A stretch of DNA of 39,287 nt from Patescibacteria group bacterium (GTDB lineage: Bacteria; Patescibacteriota; Patescibacteriia; Patescibacteriales; UBA12465): assembly GCA_016938835.1 (NCBI GenBank), contig JAFGTW010000029.1, forward strand, positions 1 through 39,287. The letters run 5' to 3'. Each line of letters begins with the position of its first letter. Position 1 is the stretch's first letter. Below are positions 1 to 9,800 of this stretch, in pieces. Under the pieces are notes generated by a model. It had not been told where the DNA came from. It was given only the letters and a program-made list of their open reading frames with translations, and made no database searches. A program made the translations under genes and the position numbers.

Positions 1-552
1 GATAAAGGTTATTCACCATCACTTAATGAAATTAAAGAAGCTGTTGGCAGCTCGGCTATTTCTACCGTTCATGAGCATGTCAGTAATCTGATTCGTAAAG
101 GTGTCTTAAAGCGCGTTAAAGGGGCAGCACGAAGCCTAGAGCTAGCTAAGGTAAAGTTCGGCGCAACTATGTCTGTACCTTTAGTTGGTGCGATTGCCTG
201 CGGTGAACCGATTGAAGCAATTGAAGAAACAGATGACGTTGTTTCTATTGCTCAGGACGATCGCTTTAGCCCTAAAGATTTATATGCCTTAAGAGCGAAG
301 GGAAATTCAATGATTGGTGACGGAATATTTAGCGGTGATTTCCTGATTATTAAAAAACAGACTTGGGCAAATAATGGTGATACTGTAGTAGCAATTATCG
401 ATGACAACGAAGCAACCTTAAAAAGATTTTATAAAGAGAAAGATAAAATTAGACTGCAACCGGCTAATACTGACTATGAACCGATTTTCCGCCGTGAGGT
501 AGCTGTTAGAGGTATTGTTGTCAAAGTTATTCGCGATTTAGTTCACGCTTAA
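1..552 (+). CDS. lexA: LexA-type SOS repressor/S24 peptidase, 5'-truncated at window edge
   Basis: Frame 1 is open from base 1 (DKGYSPSLNEIKEAVGSSAISTVHEHVSNLIRKGVLKRVKG... winged HTH) into the ORF-track protein; cleavage region VGAIACGEP, catalytic Ser in GNSMIGDGI, Lys in EATLKRF. Confidence 0.93.
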   Translation, partial: DKGYSPSLNEIKEAVGSSAISTVHEHVSNLIRKGVLKRVKGAARSLELAKVKFGATMSVPLVGAIACGEPIEAIEETDDVVSIAQDDRFSPKDLYALRAKGNSMIGDGIFSGDFLIIKKQTWANNGDTVVAIIDDNEATLKRFYKEKDKIRLQPANTDYEPIFRREVAVRGIVVKVIRDLVHA

Positions 553-581
553 TTAATTTACTTATTAATAATTTTAAATAT

Positions 582-719
582 ATGATTAGTTCAATCTTCT
601 CCACTCAAAAAAAGCTGGTTTATAGAATCAGCAAAGAATCACCTCGCGATCAAAAGATTTTTCGCGCTAAGTATAACCGCTTAATGCAATCTCGCCCAAT
701 CTTTATGTGGGCAAGATAA
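582..719 (+). CDS. 45-aa basic small protein candidate (MISSIFSTQKKLVYRISKESPRDQKIFRAKYNRLMQSRPIFMWAR)
   Basis: ATG-to-TAA ORF 29 bp after lexA stop and just before an intrinsic terminator; not in the supplied ORF track because of size. Confidence 0.45.
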   Translation: MISSIFSTQKKLVYRISKESPRDQKIFRAKYNRLMQSRPIFMWAR

Positions 720-736
720 TAGTTTTTAGGTTATTT

Positions 737-766
737 AAAAAACCCGTCAAATAGGCGGGTTTTTTG
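737..766 (+). terminator. Rho-independent terminator after lexA/small ORF
   Basis: AAAAAACCCG-tcaaatagg-CGGGTTTTTT hairpin with T tract. Confidence 0.9.
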
Positions 767-860
767 TTATCCATTACTTTGATTGGTAATTGTTATCTAA
801 ATGTTAATTTGTTTTTGTTAATATTTACTGGCAATAAATTAATTAATGACAATCGTAGGT

Positions 861-891
861 TTGACTTATTATATCTAATTAGATATAATAA
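861..891 (+). promoter_or_regulatory. Promoter with palindromic operator of toxin-antitoxin operon
   Basis: TTGACT (861-866), 17-bp spacer, TATAAT (884-889); perfect 26-bp palindrome ttattatatctaattagatataataa at 866-891. Confidence 0.85.
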
Positions 892-925
892 CCTTATATT
901 CCTTCATTGTTGTTTTTCTAAATAA

Positions 926-1354
926 ATGAAGGTAGTGTACTATTTTGACCATGATTTACAGTATTGTCCGGTAAAAGAATATTTATCAAGATATTCTCTT
1001 GATTGCAGAATAAAGTCTCAGATTAAGAATAAAAATTTAAATCTACTGGCAAATATTGATGCAAAGATAAATTATGTGCTCGCAAATTTTGGTCGACCAG
1101 TGGCTCCTATCTCCTATAGCTTGGATAGAAATTTCAATTTTTTAGAAATAAAGCAGCGGAAAGATAAAAATATTTTGATCAGAATTTTTTATTGCTGTTA
1201 TGAAGATTTGTTGGTTTTGCTAGCTTGTCTGGAAAAGCCAGATAACTATGACAACCGAAAGACAAGACAGAAAATTAGAAGGGAATTAGAGCTTGTTCAA
1301 GATTTTCAAGATAAATTTATTGCTAACCCAAAATTATATGAGAACTACCAATAA
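926..1354 (+). CDS. HigB/Gp49-like type II toxin (RelE/ParE superfamily)
   Basis: NFLEIKQRKDKNILIRIFYCCYEDLLVLLACLEKPDNYDNRKTRQKIRREL resembles the Gp49/HigB core; followed by overlapping XRE gene. Confidence 0.75.
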   Translation: MKVVYYFDHDLQYCPVKEYLSRYSLDCRIKSQIKNKNLNLLANIDAKINYVLANFGRPVAPISYSLDRNFNFLEIKQRKDKNILIRIFYCCYEDLLVLLACLEKPDNYDNRKTRQKIRRELELVQDFQDKFIANPKLYENYQ

Positions 1355-1748
1355 AAAAGTAATTGATACCATGGCCGAGGCTAGAAAAATGCCCGGTTTT
1401 TCAGAAATTTTTTCAGATGCAAATATGCGTTTACGTTTGGCTGTGGAGATTTATCAGAGTAGAGAAAAATTAGGATTAAGTCAGCAAGATTTAGCAAAAA
1501 TAATTAAATCTACTCAGAAGGTTATTTCTCACTTGGAAAGCGGTGATGTTAATCTAGGTCTTAGTTTATTAAATAGAATCTCGTCTGCCTTACACTTTAA
1601 CGCCGATAATTGGGCAAGAATATTAGATTTTGATTTACCTGGAATTAAGTTTGTTGTTTCGGCTCAGGCTAGTCAATGTGGTCGCGTTATTAAGCAAAGT
1701 AATATCTCAGAAACTGATGCAAGTTTTAACCTTTCTAAATTATTTTAA
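1338..1748 (+). CDS. HigA-like XRE-family antitoxin
   Basis: HTH_XRE motif REKLGLSQQDLAKIIKSTQKVISHLESGDVNLGLSLLNRISSAL; ATG at 1338 preferred over the track start at 1293; overlaps toxin stop by 17 bp. Confidence 0.8.
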   Translation: MRTTNKKVIDTMAEARKMPGFSEIFSDANMRLRLAVEIYQSREKLGLSQQDLAKIIKSTQKVISHLESGDVNLGLSLLNRISSALHFNADNWARILDFDLPGIKFVVSAQASQCGRVIKQSNISETDASFNLSKLF

Positions 1749-1769
1749 AAAAATAAATAATATAATCAT

Positions 1770-2201
1770 ATGCAACATCATTGGTCAGTCTTATGTCAAA
1801 GTTCAGTTATAGATATTGATAGCAATTTACTCAGTCTTTATGACTGCTTAGAAGAGTTAAATATTAATACCCCTTTAAAGCCAGGTCAGCCGATTAATAT
1901 ACCCATTAGCTTTGAGGTGGTGAGCTTTTTAAGTGATAATAAGTTAAAAACGGAGAGAAAGTTAGAGTTAAAAGCCGAGATGATTGATCCTAAGGGCAAG
2001 AAGATTAATGAATTTGGGGGACAATTATTTTTTAAAGATGGTTCTAAGCGTTTACGTAGTCGCTTAAAGATTCAGGGCTTGACTTTAAATGAACCGGGTA
2101 CTTATATTATGCATATAAGCTTTCAAGGACTTGATGGTTTAGATTTTAAGGCTGAATGTGATTTACCACTAGATGTAAATATTAGTTATAAGTTAATGTA
2201 G
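1770..2201 (+). CDS. Conserved-looking hypothetical protein, probably beta-rich (possibly DUF6941-like)
   Basis: 143-aa ORF, 21 bp after the antitoxin stop, followed by a terminator. Confidence 0.6.
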   Translation: MQHHWSVLCQSSVIDIDSNLLSLYDCLEELNINTPLKPGQPINIPISFEVVSFLSDNKLKTERKLELKAEMIDPKGKKINEFGGQLFFKDGSKRLRSRLKIQGLTLNEPGTYIMHISFQGLDGLDFKAECDLPLDVNISYKLM

Positions 2202-2213
2202 AGCATTTCTGAA

Positions 2214-2251
2214 TAAAAAAAGAAGCCGAACATAGAAGTGCTCGGCTTTTA
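2214..2251 (+). terminator. Intrinsic terminator
   Basis: AAGCCGA-acatagaagtgc-TCGGCTT followed by TTT. Confidence 0.8.
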
Positions 2252-2263
2252 TTGAGGTCATTA

Positions 2264-2623
2264 TTACTCCATACATCTAGAGGGAAGTATAGTTATTCCT
2301 ATTGAGGCCAATAAAAATAGAGTTATGCTGGCGCTTAAGGCCTCTATATTGGAGAAATAAGAGGGCATAGTGAATACATCCAAATAAATATTAATTATGC
2401 TAATAATTAATATGGTTAAGGATATGGGTAGGTTAATTTTTGATAATTTAATTATCTTTTTTTCATTTAGCAATATGCCTATACAAAGATAGCTTAAAAA
2501 GACAGCCCAGATGGCGGCATTGGTTGCATCATGTGAGAAAATGAAAGAAATGAAAAATAATACAAAAGCAATTATTCCTAATCTTTTTAATCTCTGCAGG
2601 GTAAAGTTTAATGATTTTTGCAT
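2264..2623 (-). CDS. Small multi-pass membrane protein, unknown function
   Basis: 119 aa with about four hydrophobic segments; flanked by terminator and intergenic DNA. Confidence 0.6.
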   Translation of the reverse strand: MQKSLNFTLQRLKRLGIIAFVLFFISFIFSHDATNAAIWAVFLSYLCIGILLNEKKIIKLSKINLPISLTILIISIINIYLDVFTMPSYFSNIEALSASITLFLLASIGITILPSRCME

Positions 2624-2706
2624 GGCAGTATAATTTAATTAGGTTTATAATGTTAAAGATCTATTATAATATCATCACAAATAACCTTATAAGTCAAGTT
2701 ATTTGG

Positions 2707-2736
2707 TTGAATAAATTATAATTTCTGTGTTATACT
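2707..2736 (+). promoter_or_regulatory. Ferritin promoter
   Basis: TTGAAT (2707-2712), 18-bp spacer, TATACT (2731-2736). Confidence 0.5.
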
Positions 2737-2783
2737 ACAATTTAGTCCCAGTTATGGGGTATTAATAATTTAATTACATATTT

Positions 2784-3305
2784 ATGACTGATAAAATAAA
2801 AAATATTTTAAATGAGCAAATTCGTGAGGAAATGTATTCTTCTAATCTCTATTTAGCTATGGCAGGACGTTTAGAGTCTTGGAATTTAAAGGGAATGGCT
2901 AATTGGATGCATATACAGGCTAAGGAAGAGCATAATCATGCCCTTGGTTTTTTCTATTTTCTTTTGGACCGTGATATAGAGCCAATTGTCCCAGCAATTG
3001 CACTGCCTGACTTAAGTGGCATTAACAAGGCTAGTGATGTTTTTGCGGCCGCCTTAAAACACGAACAGCATATTACTGCTTGTATCTACAAAATATATGA
3101 ACTAGCCAAGGAAGAGAAGGATCACGCCTTAGAATCATTTATTAAGTGGTATATTGATGAGCAAGTAGAAGAAGAAGCTAACGCCAAGGAAATTTCTGGC
3201 AAATTAAATTTGGTTGGCGATGCTGGGCCTTCCTTGTATTTATTGGATCAGGAATTGGCCGCTCGTGTCTTTGTTGAATATATTCCTGGGAAAACTGCCG
3301 CTTAA
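2784..3305 (+). CDS. ftnA: Non-heme ferritin
   Basis: LNEQIREEMYSSNLYLAMAGRLESWNLKGMANWMHIQAKEEHNHALGFF and EQVEEEANAKEI match the bacterial ferritin pattern. Confidence 0.93.
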   Translation: MTDKIKNILNEQIREEMYSSNLYLAMAGRLESWNLKGMANWMHIQAKEEHNHALGFFYFLLDRDIEPIVPAIALPDLSGINKASDVFAAALKHEQHITACIYKIYELAKEEKDHALESFIKWYIDEQVEEEANAKEISGKLNLVGDAGPSLYLLDQELAARVFVEYIPGKTAA

Positions 3306-3331
3306 TAACAACTAATTTTAGACTCTTGTTT

Positions 3332-3365
3332 AAAAATCCACCGCACTCTACGCGGTGGGTTTTTA
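3332..3365 (+). terminator. Intrinsic terminator
   Basis: aaaaaTCCACCGC-actctac-GCGGTGGGttttt. Confidence 0.88.
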
Positions 3366-3442
3366 ATTATTAGCTCGTCGTTGTTGTTTAAGTTTATATA
3401 TTATATAATAGTGTTAGTAATTAAATATTAAATTTAGACTTT

Positions 3443-5689
3443 ATGTCCGCTAAAACTTATCAGCGTATTTTGCAAATTGGCGTTTTTGCCTCTTTGGGCG
3501 TTGTTTTTCTTGTTTTCTCAAATCTACTGTTCCCATACATTTCCTCAAAGCAGTTAAGCTTTAATATCCTAATTGAAGCCTTATTGCCTTTTTGGTTGTT
3601 GTTAATTTGGAAATATCCCTCTTTTCGTCCAAAATCTTCACCAATAACTTGGGGTCTTTTGGCTTATTTAGCGATTATTCTGTTGTCGTGTTTTACCGGC
3701 ATTGATTTTAATCTGAGTTTCTGGGGTGATGTAGAGCGCTTGCTCGGCTTTTTTCATATTTTTCATTTCTTCGTGCTGTATTTATATATTATTACCGTTT
3801 TTCGTAATCAGGAAGATTGGTATTGGTTATTATCAGCCTCTGTACTGGCTGCTTCAGTCGAAGCGTTTTTAATTATACGCGGACAAGATATTGGCACAAT
3901 TGGTAATACGGCTTATGTAAGTGGTTACATGATTTTTAATCTGTTTTTTGCCGGCTTGTTATTACTAAGAACTTCTTGGCAAAAACAGTGGCCCTTCTAT
4001 ATCGCCATTATTTTAATGTTTATTGCTTTTTTTAAGGCGGATACTTCGGGAGCAATTATTGGTTTGGGCTTGGGCTTGCTTTTTCTTGTCTTTTTACTCG
4101 GTTTTTTTGCCTCACGACGTCTATGGCGACGGAGCTCTTTAATTGCCTTTGCCGTGGCTATAATTGCTGTTTTAGTTTTATTCTCTCAATACAATCAACC
4201 TTGGTTTAAAAATAATAGCTTTCTGCATGATTTAAGCGCCAATAAATCTACTTTTCAAACACGTTTAATTTCTTGGCGAGGGGCGGCGGCTGATTTTCAT
4301 TTACATCCTTGGCTCGGTAACGGTTTTGGTAACTATGCCATGATTTTTGATCGTCAATTTGATTCTAAGTTTTTTGATTACACGACTTCTGATACCTATT
4401 TTGATCGAGCTCACAATAATTTAATTGATATTACTTCTACTACTGGTGTTATTGGTTTACTATCATATTTAAGTATTTTTGTAGCGGCTGCATTTATTTG
4501 GCGCCGAAAAATAGTAAGCGAAGGAAAGAGAATTAAGCCTGGTTATGAGGGAATTGTTATGAAAGAACTGATGGTTTTAGCGGCTCTGCTGCTAGCTTAT
4601 TTTGTCCAAAATTTGGCTGTTTTTGACTCGCTGGTGACTTATATTGGTTTAATGCTTGTTTTGGCATATCTGGTATTTTTGACGCAGAAAGATGAAACAG
4701 ACGAGCCTATTAGTTTAACTGAAGTAAATGCTAGATACAGCGCTGCTAAAGAATTGTTTTTTCTTATTTTGCTCGCCCTAACTTCTCTTGTATTAATTTA
4801 TTCATATAGTATCCGACCTTTTATAATGTTGAAAACTACCATCGATGCTTATACGGATATGGCTTATTCTAAGTATGATCAAGCCTTTGATAAATATAAA
4901 CAAGCTTTCTCTTTTCATACACCATTAGATCGAGATGCTCGTAACACTTTAATTAACTTGGTTATTAGCAAACCAACCATGTTTACCAGTCTTAACGATA
5001 ATGGAATTAAAGAATCTTTAGCATATGTTTTATCATTGTCGGAAGAAAATTTAGTCTATAATGAAGAGGATAGTCTTGCTCAAATGCAAGCAGCACAATT
5101 GTATGATGTCGCTTCACGATATTATTCTCAGGATATATCAATGTTTAAGTTTTATTCGGATAAAGCTTTAGAGGCGATTGATAAGTCTTTGGCGGCTAGT
5201 CCACGGCGTATACCTGTATATTTTGTTAAAGCCCAAATTCAGGCTAATCGTGGCGACTTAGATGGTGCCGAGCGGTCATTTTTAACTGCTTATGATTTAA
5301 ATCCAAATTACGTTGAGGTGCATTGTCAATTAGCAAATTTTTATTTCTTAACAGATTCAGATAAATATATTGATTATGCTAGTAATTGTCTTGATCATAG
5401 TGGTAAAAATTTAATGCCTTCAACTTTAGGAGCTGCTACCACTTACTATCAAGAGAATGAAGATAATGCTCATCTTTTGCTAGCTTATCGTCTGCTCGTT
5501 GTTCAGGGTAATAAAGAGGCTTTACTCTATGCCAATTTAGCTAAATTAGAGTTAGCGGCCGGTGATTTTGAAGCTGCTTTAAATGATGCTGTTATGGCGG
5601 CTGAAATTGATCCATCTTTACGACCAGCCGTTCAAGCGTTTTTACAGGATGTAGAAAAAATTAAAAACGCTAATTCTGAAACAAATTAA
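3443..5689 (+). CDS. O-antigen ligase/Wzy_C family membrane protein with C-terminal TPR repeats
   Basis: Multi-pass; WLGNGFGNYAMIFDRQF...DRAHNNLIDITSTTGVIGLLSYLSIF motif; TPR-like ALEAIDKSLAASPRRIPVYFVKAQIQANRGDLDGAERSF. Confidence 0.85.
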   Translation: MSAKTYQRILQIGVFASLGVVFLVFSNLLFPYISSKQLSFNILIEALLPFWLLLIWKYPSFRPKSSPITWGLLAYLAIILLSCFTGIDFNLSFWGDVERLLGFFHIFHFFVLYLYIITVFRNQEDWYWLLSASVLAASVEAFLIIRGQDIGTIGNTAYVSGYMIFNLFFAGLLLLRTSWQKQWPFYIAIILMFIAFFKADTSGAIIGLGLGLLFLVFLLGFFASRRLWRRSSLIAFAVAIIAVLVLFSQYNQPWFKNNSFLHDLSANKSTFQTRLISWRGAAADFHLHPWLGNGFGNYAMIFDRQFDSKFFDYTTSDTYFDRAHNNLIDITSTTGVIGLLSYLSIFVAAAFIWRRKIVSEGKRIKPGYEGIVMKELMVLAALLLAYFVQNLAVFDSLVTYIGLMLVLAYLVFLTQKDETDEPISLTEVNARYSAAKELFFLILLALTSLVLIYSYSIRPFIMLKTTIDAYTDMAYSKYDQAFDKYKQAFSFHTPLDRDARNTLINLVISKPTMFTSLNDNGIKESLAYVLSLSEENLVYNEEDSLAQMQAAQLYDVASRYYSQDISMFKFYSDKALEAIDKSLAASPRRIPVYFVKAQIQANRGDLDGAERSFLTAYDLNPNYVEVHCQLANFYFLTDSDKYIDYASNCLDHSGKNLMPSTLGAATTYYQENEDNAHLLLAYRLLVVQGNKEALLYANLAKLELAAGDFEAALNDAVMAAEIDPSLRPAVQAFLQDVEKIKNANSETN

Positions 5690-5710
5690 ATACTGTTGTT
5701 AAAAATAGAC

Positions 5711-5739
5711 AAAACGCCCGTTAATACGGGCGTTTTTTG
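5711..5739 (+). terminator. Intrinsic terminator
   Basis: AAAACGCCCG-ttaata-CGGGCGTTTTTT. Confidence 0.9.
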
Positions 5740-5890
5740 TTGTATATTTTCAGAACTATCTTAATTTTATCTTCAGCTGTCTTCAGCTTGCTTTTGCTAT
5801 TATATTTTTTGGTACCGTAATTTGCCGACTAGCTTTCGCCCTTGATATAAACGCGCCGTATTTGAGGGCCAAGGCCTCGGCTCTAATTTT

Positions 5891-6841
5891 ATGTTAATGC
5901 CTTTAATTCCCAAGAAAAAGAGTAAATATCATATACTTTGGCAGAAATATCGTTGGTGGATAATTTTGGCTGTTATTATTTTAATATTTATTATTTTATT
6001 AAGTCCTTATGTTTTTCGTCCTTGGACTCGTTATCCTGAAGTTTTACGTACTAAAATCGCTTGGCGAAATTTTGAAGCTACTTTTCAAGAATCATGTCGG
6101 GAGGAATGTTTATCAAAACGACAGTCCTATGCCATAATTTGGCGCCAAGTATATAAAAGGCGGCCGGAATTATTAACTGAATATTTTCAGAGCGTTTTTA
6201 GTGGTGACAACAGGGAATTACAATCTGCTTTAATTAAAATAATGGCGGCTGATAGTGTAAATAAAAATTTACCAGCACTATTAGCGCAAGTTATCGCGGA
6301 TAAAGATGCTTCTTTGGAAAATAAGCGCTTAATTGTAAATTTATTTTCAGAATCCTTTGCTGATGATAATTGGCTTGATCAATTAAGAACGCAAATTAGT
6401 GACGCCGGTATATTGTTAGCGGACAGGCTTTACGCTTTGTCATTATTAAAATCATATCCTAATCCAGCCAATGCTTTAATTTTAAAAAATATTATTCTCA
6501 ATAATTCGCCTGAAGAATTATTAGGCGAGTCTTGTCAACTGGCCGGTGAATGGGATGAAAAGTTATTTGTTTGGACAGAAACTGACATGGACATAATGGC
6601 ACAAATTATTGCTCAGGCGGAAAGTGGTCCTCAGCGTTGGCGTAGAATTTGGTTATTACTGCTAATTAAAGCTCATGATTCCAAACTTCAAACGATATTA
6701 CGCGATGTAGCTGAAAATATCACTTTAGATAACATCAGTCGAGGTTTAGCAGCGGAGGCGCTTAAGAATAAATTTTCTTTAGATATTAATACGCCTGAAC
6801 CGACGGCGGCGGAGTGGCAAGTATTTTATGAAAAAATATAA
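5891..6841 (+). CDS. Membrane-anchored alpha-helical (HEAT-like) protein, unknown function
   Basis: Single N-terminal TM (WWIILAVIILIFIILLSPYVF) then helical repeats; overlaps the next gene by 14 bp. Confidence 0.6.
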   Translation: MLMPLIPKKKSKYHILWQKYRWWIILAVIILIFIILLSPYVFRPWTRYPEVLRTKIAWRNFEATFQESCREECLSKRQSYAIIWRQVYKRRPELLTEYFQSVFSGDNRELQSALIKIMAADSVNKNLPALLAQVIADKDASLENKRLIVNLFSESFADDNWLDQLRTQISDAGILLADRLYALSLLKSYPNPANALILKNIILNNSPEELLGESCQLAGEWDEKLFVWTETDMDIMAQIIAQAESGPQRWRRIWLLLLIKAHDSKLQTILRDVAENITLDNISRGLAAEALKNKFSLDINTPEPTAAEWQVFYEKI

Positions 6842-9800
6842 ACACATTTTTATTATCTTTCTTGTCTTTGCTTGTGGTTTTTGTTTAGGCAAAAGTGTTT
6901 TAGCTTTAGAACCGGGAACCATTTTATACCGCACTTCTAGTAATGGCGAGATGTATGGTTATAGTAGCAAGGAATTAATTAAGGAAAAAAATGGTGTCAT
7001 GACTAATATATATCCTGGTCATGCCGCTATTTATATCGGACAAGAAGATGGAGTTGATTATGTAGTTGAAGCTTTAAGCGGCGGTATTGTAAAAACACCG
7101 GCCAAATATTTTGTGAATGAGTCCTTGGGAGAAGAATTAGTTGCCGCTAAATTGCCACAAGCGGCTACTCCTTGGCAACGTGCTCGAGCGGTAGCTTTAG
7201 CTAAATATTTAGCTAGTGCTGATTTGGCCTATGACTTTGATTTTTCCGCACAAAAAGGTCCTTGGAGCGGTGATTGGACCTGCGTTGGCTTAACTGAAAA
7301 GGTGTACGAAAGTTCTAATGCTAGCAATCCTGAGCGCTTAGGCGCCTTAGAATATGATTATCGTTATTATGCTGTTGATATTACTCCAGATGGTTATGAT
7401 AATGATAGTTATTATAATGATGTGGGCGACTGTTTTTCCAGTCGTCGTGAATATTCCAAAATTACACGCCGGAAAAATACAGTTTTACCAGTTCCGGAAA
7501 TTATTGGTTATAATGCTGGTAAAGAATATGCTGGTAATCGTTATATATTTTTACCATACACTCAGGCTTTGCAATCAAGTTTGCGTGATGTGCCTGTAGA
7601 CATTCAATTAAGTAGTTCTTTTGAAGATAAAAACGTACGGGGTAAGGTAAATAATGTGGGTATTATTTTGCAGTGGAGTTTAATTAATAATCCTATTTCT
7701 AGTCTTAAAAAAATAGCCTCAAGTTTAAGTAACGGACTTGGTCAGATTATTAACAGTGATACAAAAACCGATGAATTAGTTTGGTCGGAGCAGATTCCTG
7801 AAAATAAGGTAAGTGAATCAGCTTTAGTAGCAGCTGATAATACCAAAATAAATCCCCAAACTTCTTTACATGTCGCAGTTAATCCTAGTATTAATAAGGC
7901 GTCTTCTCCAGATATAGAGATTGATACAAATACAAAACAAAAGCTCAGTGAACAAATTAATGAAAAAACTCCAACGCCGCCTTCAGCTGATGTTTTCAGC
8001 GCTATCAGAGTAAATAGTGAAAATATTACGAGCATAGCAAGCTCATCCACCAATCTCAATATCCCGGTTAAAAATACAAGTGCAGAGAATAAAAAGGAAG
8101 TACAAGTGGCAAGTAATAAAGTTGATGATAAGAATGTGGCTCTATGGACACCGCTAATAAATAAAATTACTAGTTCAAGTAGTCCTAATATCAGCTCCAG
8201 TACTGTTATTACTGCGGCCACAACCACAAATACAACAATAGAGGCACCGCTTACTCTCCTTATTAGCCGTATATATGCCCAAGGTGATGATGACTGGATG
8301 GAGATCTGGAATTATGGGGAAGAAGATATTGATTTAGCAGCTCGTAAAATACGCTTAGAAAAAAGTCGCACCGCTTTAAATCCCTCTATTATGTTGCGTT
8401 TTGATAGTGATAGTGACGCCCAATTTCCTGGCGGCACTATTATTGCGGCTGGTTCGGCTTATCGAATTGTGCGCGATGATGCGGCTCCAGAACTAAGAGC
8501 GGCCGCTCATGCTATTGCCTTGCGAGATGATTTTATTTTTACTGATAGTGGCTATAGTATATATTTAGCCGCTGATGTCGTTAGCGGACCAGATGACCCG
8601 GATATTTTAGATTATATCGGTTATGGTGAGGCTTCATATTATGAAGGCCTTGGGCCGGCACCAGCTTTGACTGAAAATTATTTACTTCGTCGTAAAGCTG
8701 ATAGTAATACTGTGTTAGCGGACATTCTTAATGGCGGTGAAAAAGCTAATTGGGCGCCAATTTACGATAGTAATAATAATAGTCGCGACTGGCTACTTTG
8801 GCCTTTAGGCGGTGAAGAAATTGTTAGTCCAGACCCCGATCCAGACCCCGATCCAGAACCTGATCCAGACCCTGACCCAGACCCTGACCCAGACCCTGAC
8901 CCAGACCCCGATCCAGAACCTGATCCTGACACGCCTTTTACTCTTTTATCCGGTCTTGATAGCGCTGGCTTAAGCTATCTTTGGTCATTTGAAGAGTGCA
9001 CTGGTTCAAGCACTCAAGAAATGATTAGTAATAATGAAAGTCGAGCCCTACTTTCTGAAGCTCAATGGAGTTTAGGACGATGGGGCTGTGGACAGAAATT
9101 ACCTTATCAGGGAGAAAGTTTAAGAGCGGACTTAAATCCGGCTTTAAGTGGTGGCAATTTTTCTATGGCTGCGCAATTTAAGGGTGATGGTGATTATGCT
9201 CATTCATATTATATTTTAAGCAATCAAGCAGAAGGCATTTCTATAAGCTTTCATTTGTTTAATGGCATGGTGGAATTTAATGGTTTGCCGGGCTTAGATG
9301 GACGTTATAATACTTCTAAGTATATGGATAATAATTGGCATCAAGTAGTTTTTGTGTGGTCTAGTGATGAGGGCTATTGGGCTTTATATATTGATGGCGA
9401 ACAATTATTTTATCAAGATTTTTTAGGTCTTTCTCCTGATTTTGATCATATTTATGCTACAGCCATGTCTGGTGATGTTTATATTGATGACTTAGCTTTA
9501 TGGAATCGCTTGTTGTCAGAAACTGAAATTCAAAACTGGGCTGTCGGTCCCGCTCCCTTTAATCCGCAAGTTAGTCGTGAAGAACCAGCTTCTTTAAGCT
9601 TGTTGCATTTTTGGAATTTTGATGAAGCTAGTGGTAGTTTAGCGGCTGACAGTGTAGGTAATTTGGACTGGCAATTTCCAGATAACGCTTTTGTTTACAG
9701 CGGTGTGAGTGGACGTGCGCTAAATTATCCCCCCTTAAACACTAATTATGAATTGAATGATATAAATTTAAGTACAAATAATTTTTCTTTTTCTTGGTGG

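Noticed and set aside
1630-1812. 60-aa ORF overlapping antitoxin and hypothetical gene
   Set aside because: Alternate frame spanning two better-supported genes.
5812-5890. GC-richer leader (gagggccaaggcctcggctct) before the 5891 gene as an ncRNA/riboswitch
   Set aside because: Only short, weak stems can be drawn; insufficient support without covariation.
7354-7599. 81-aa plus-strand ORF of Ile/Met/Val-rich sequence
   Set aside because: Out-of-frame overlap inside the large secreted protein gene.
7742-8227. 161-aa minus-strand ORF with hydrophobic translation
   Set aside because: Antisense to the Ser/Thr/Asn-rich linker of the 6828-10202 gene; composition artefact with no promoter or RBS.
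8829-8930. Tandem repeat considered as a CRISPR array
   Set aside because: In-frame coding repeat of 12-bp units with no unique spacers; no cas genes nearby.
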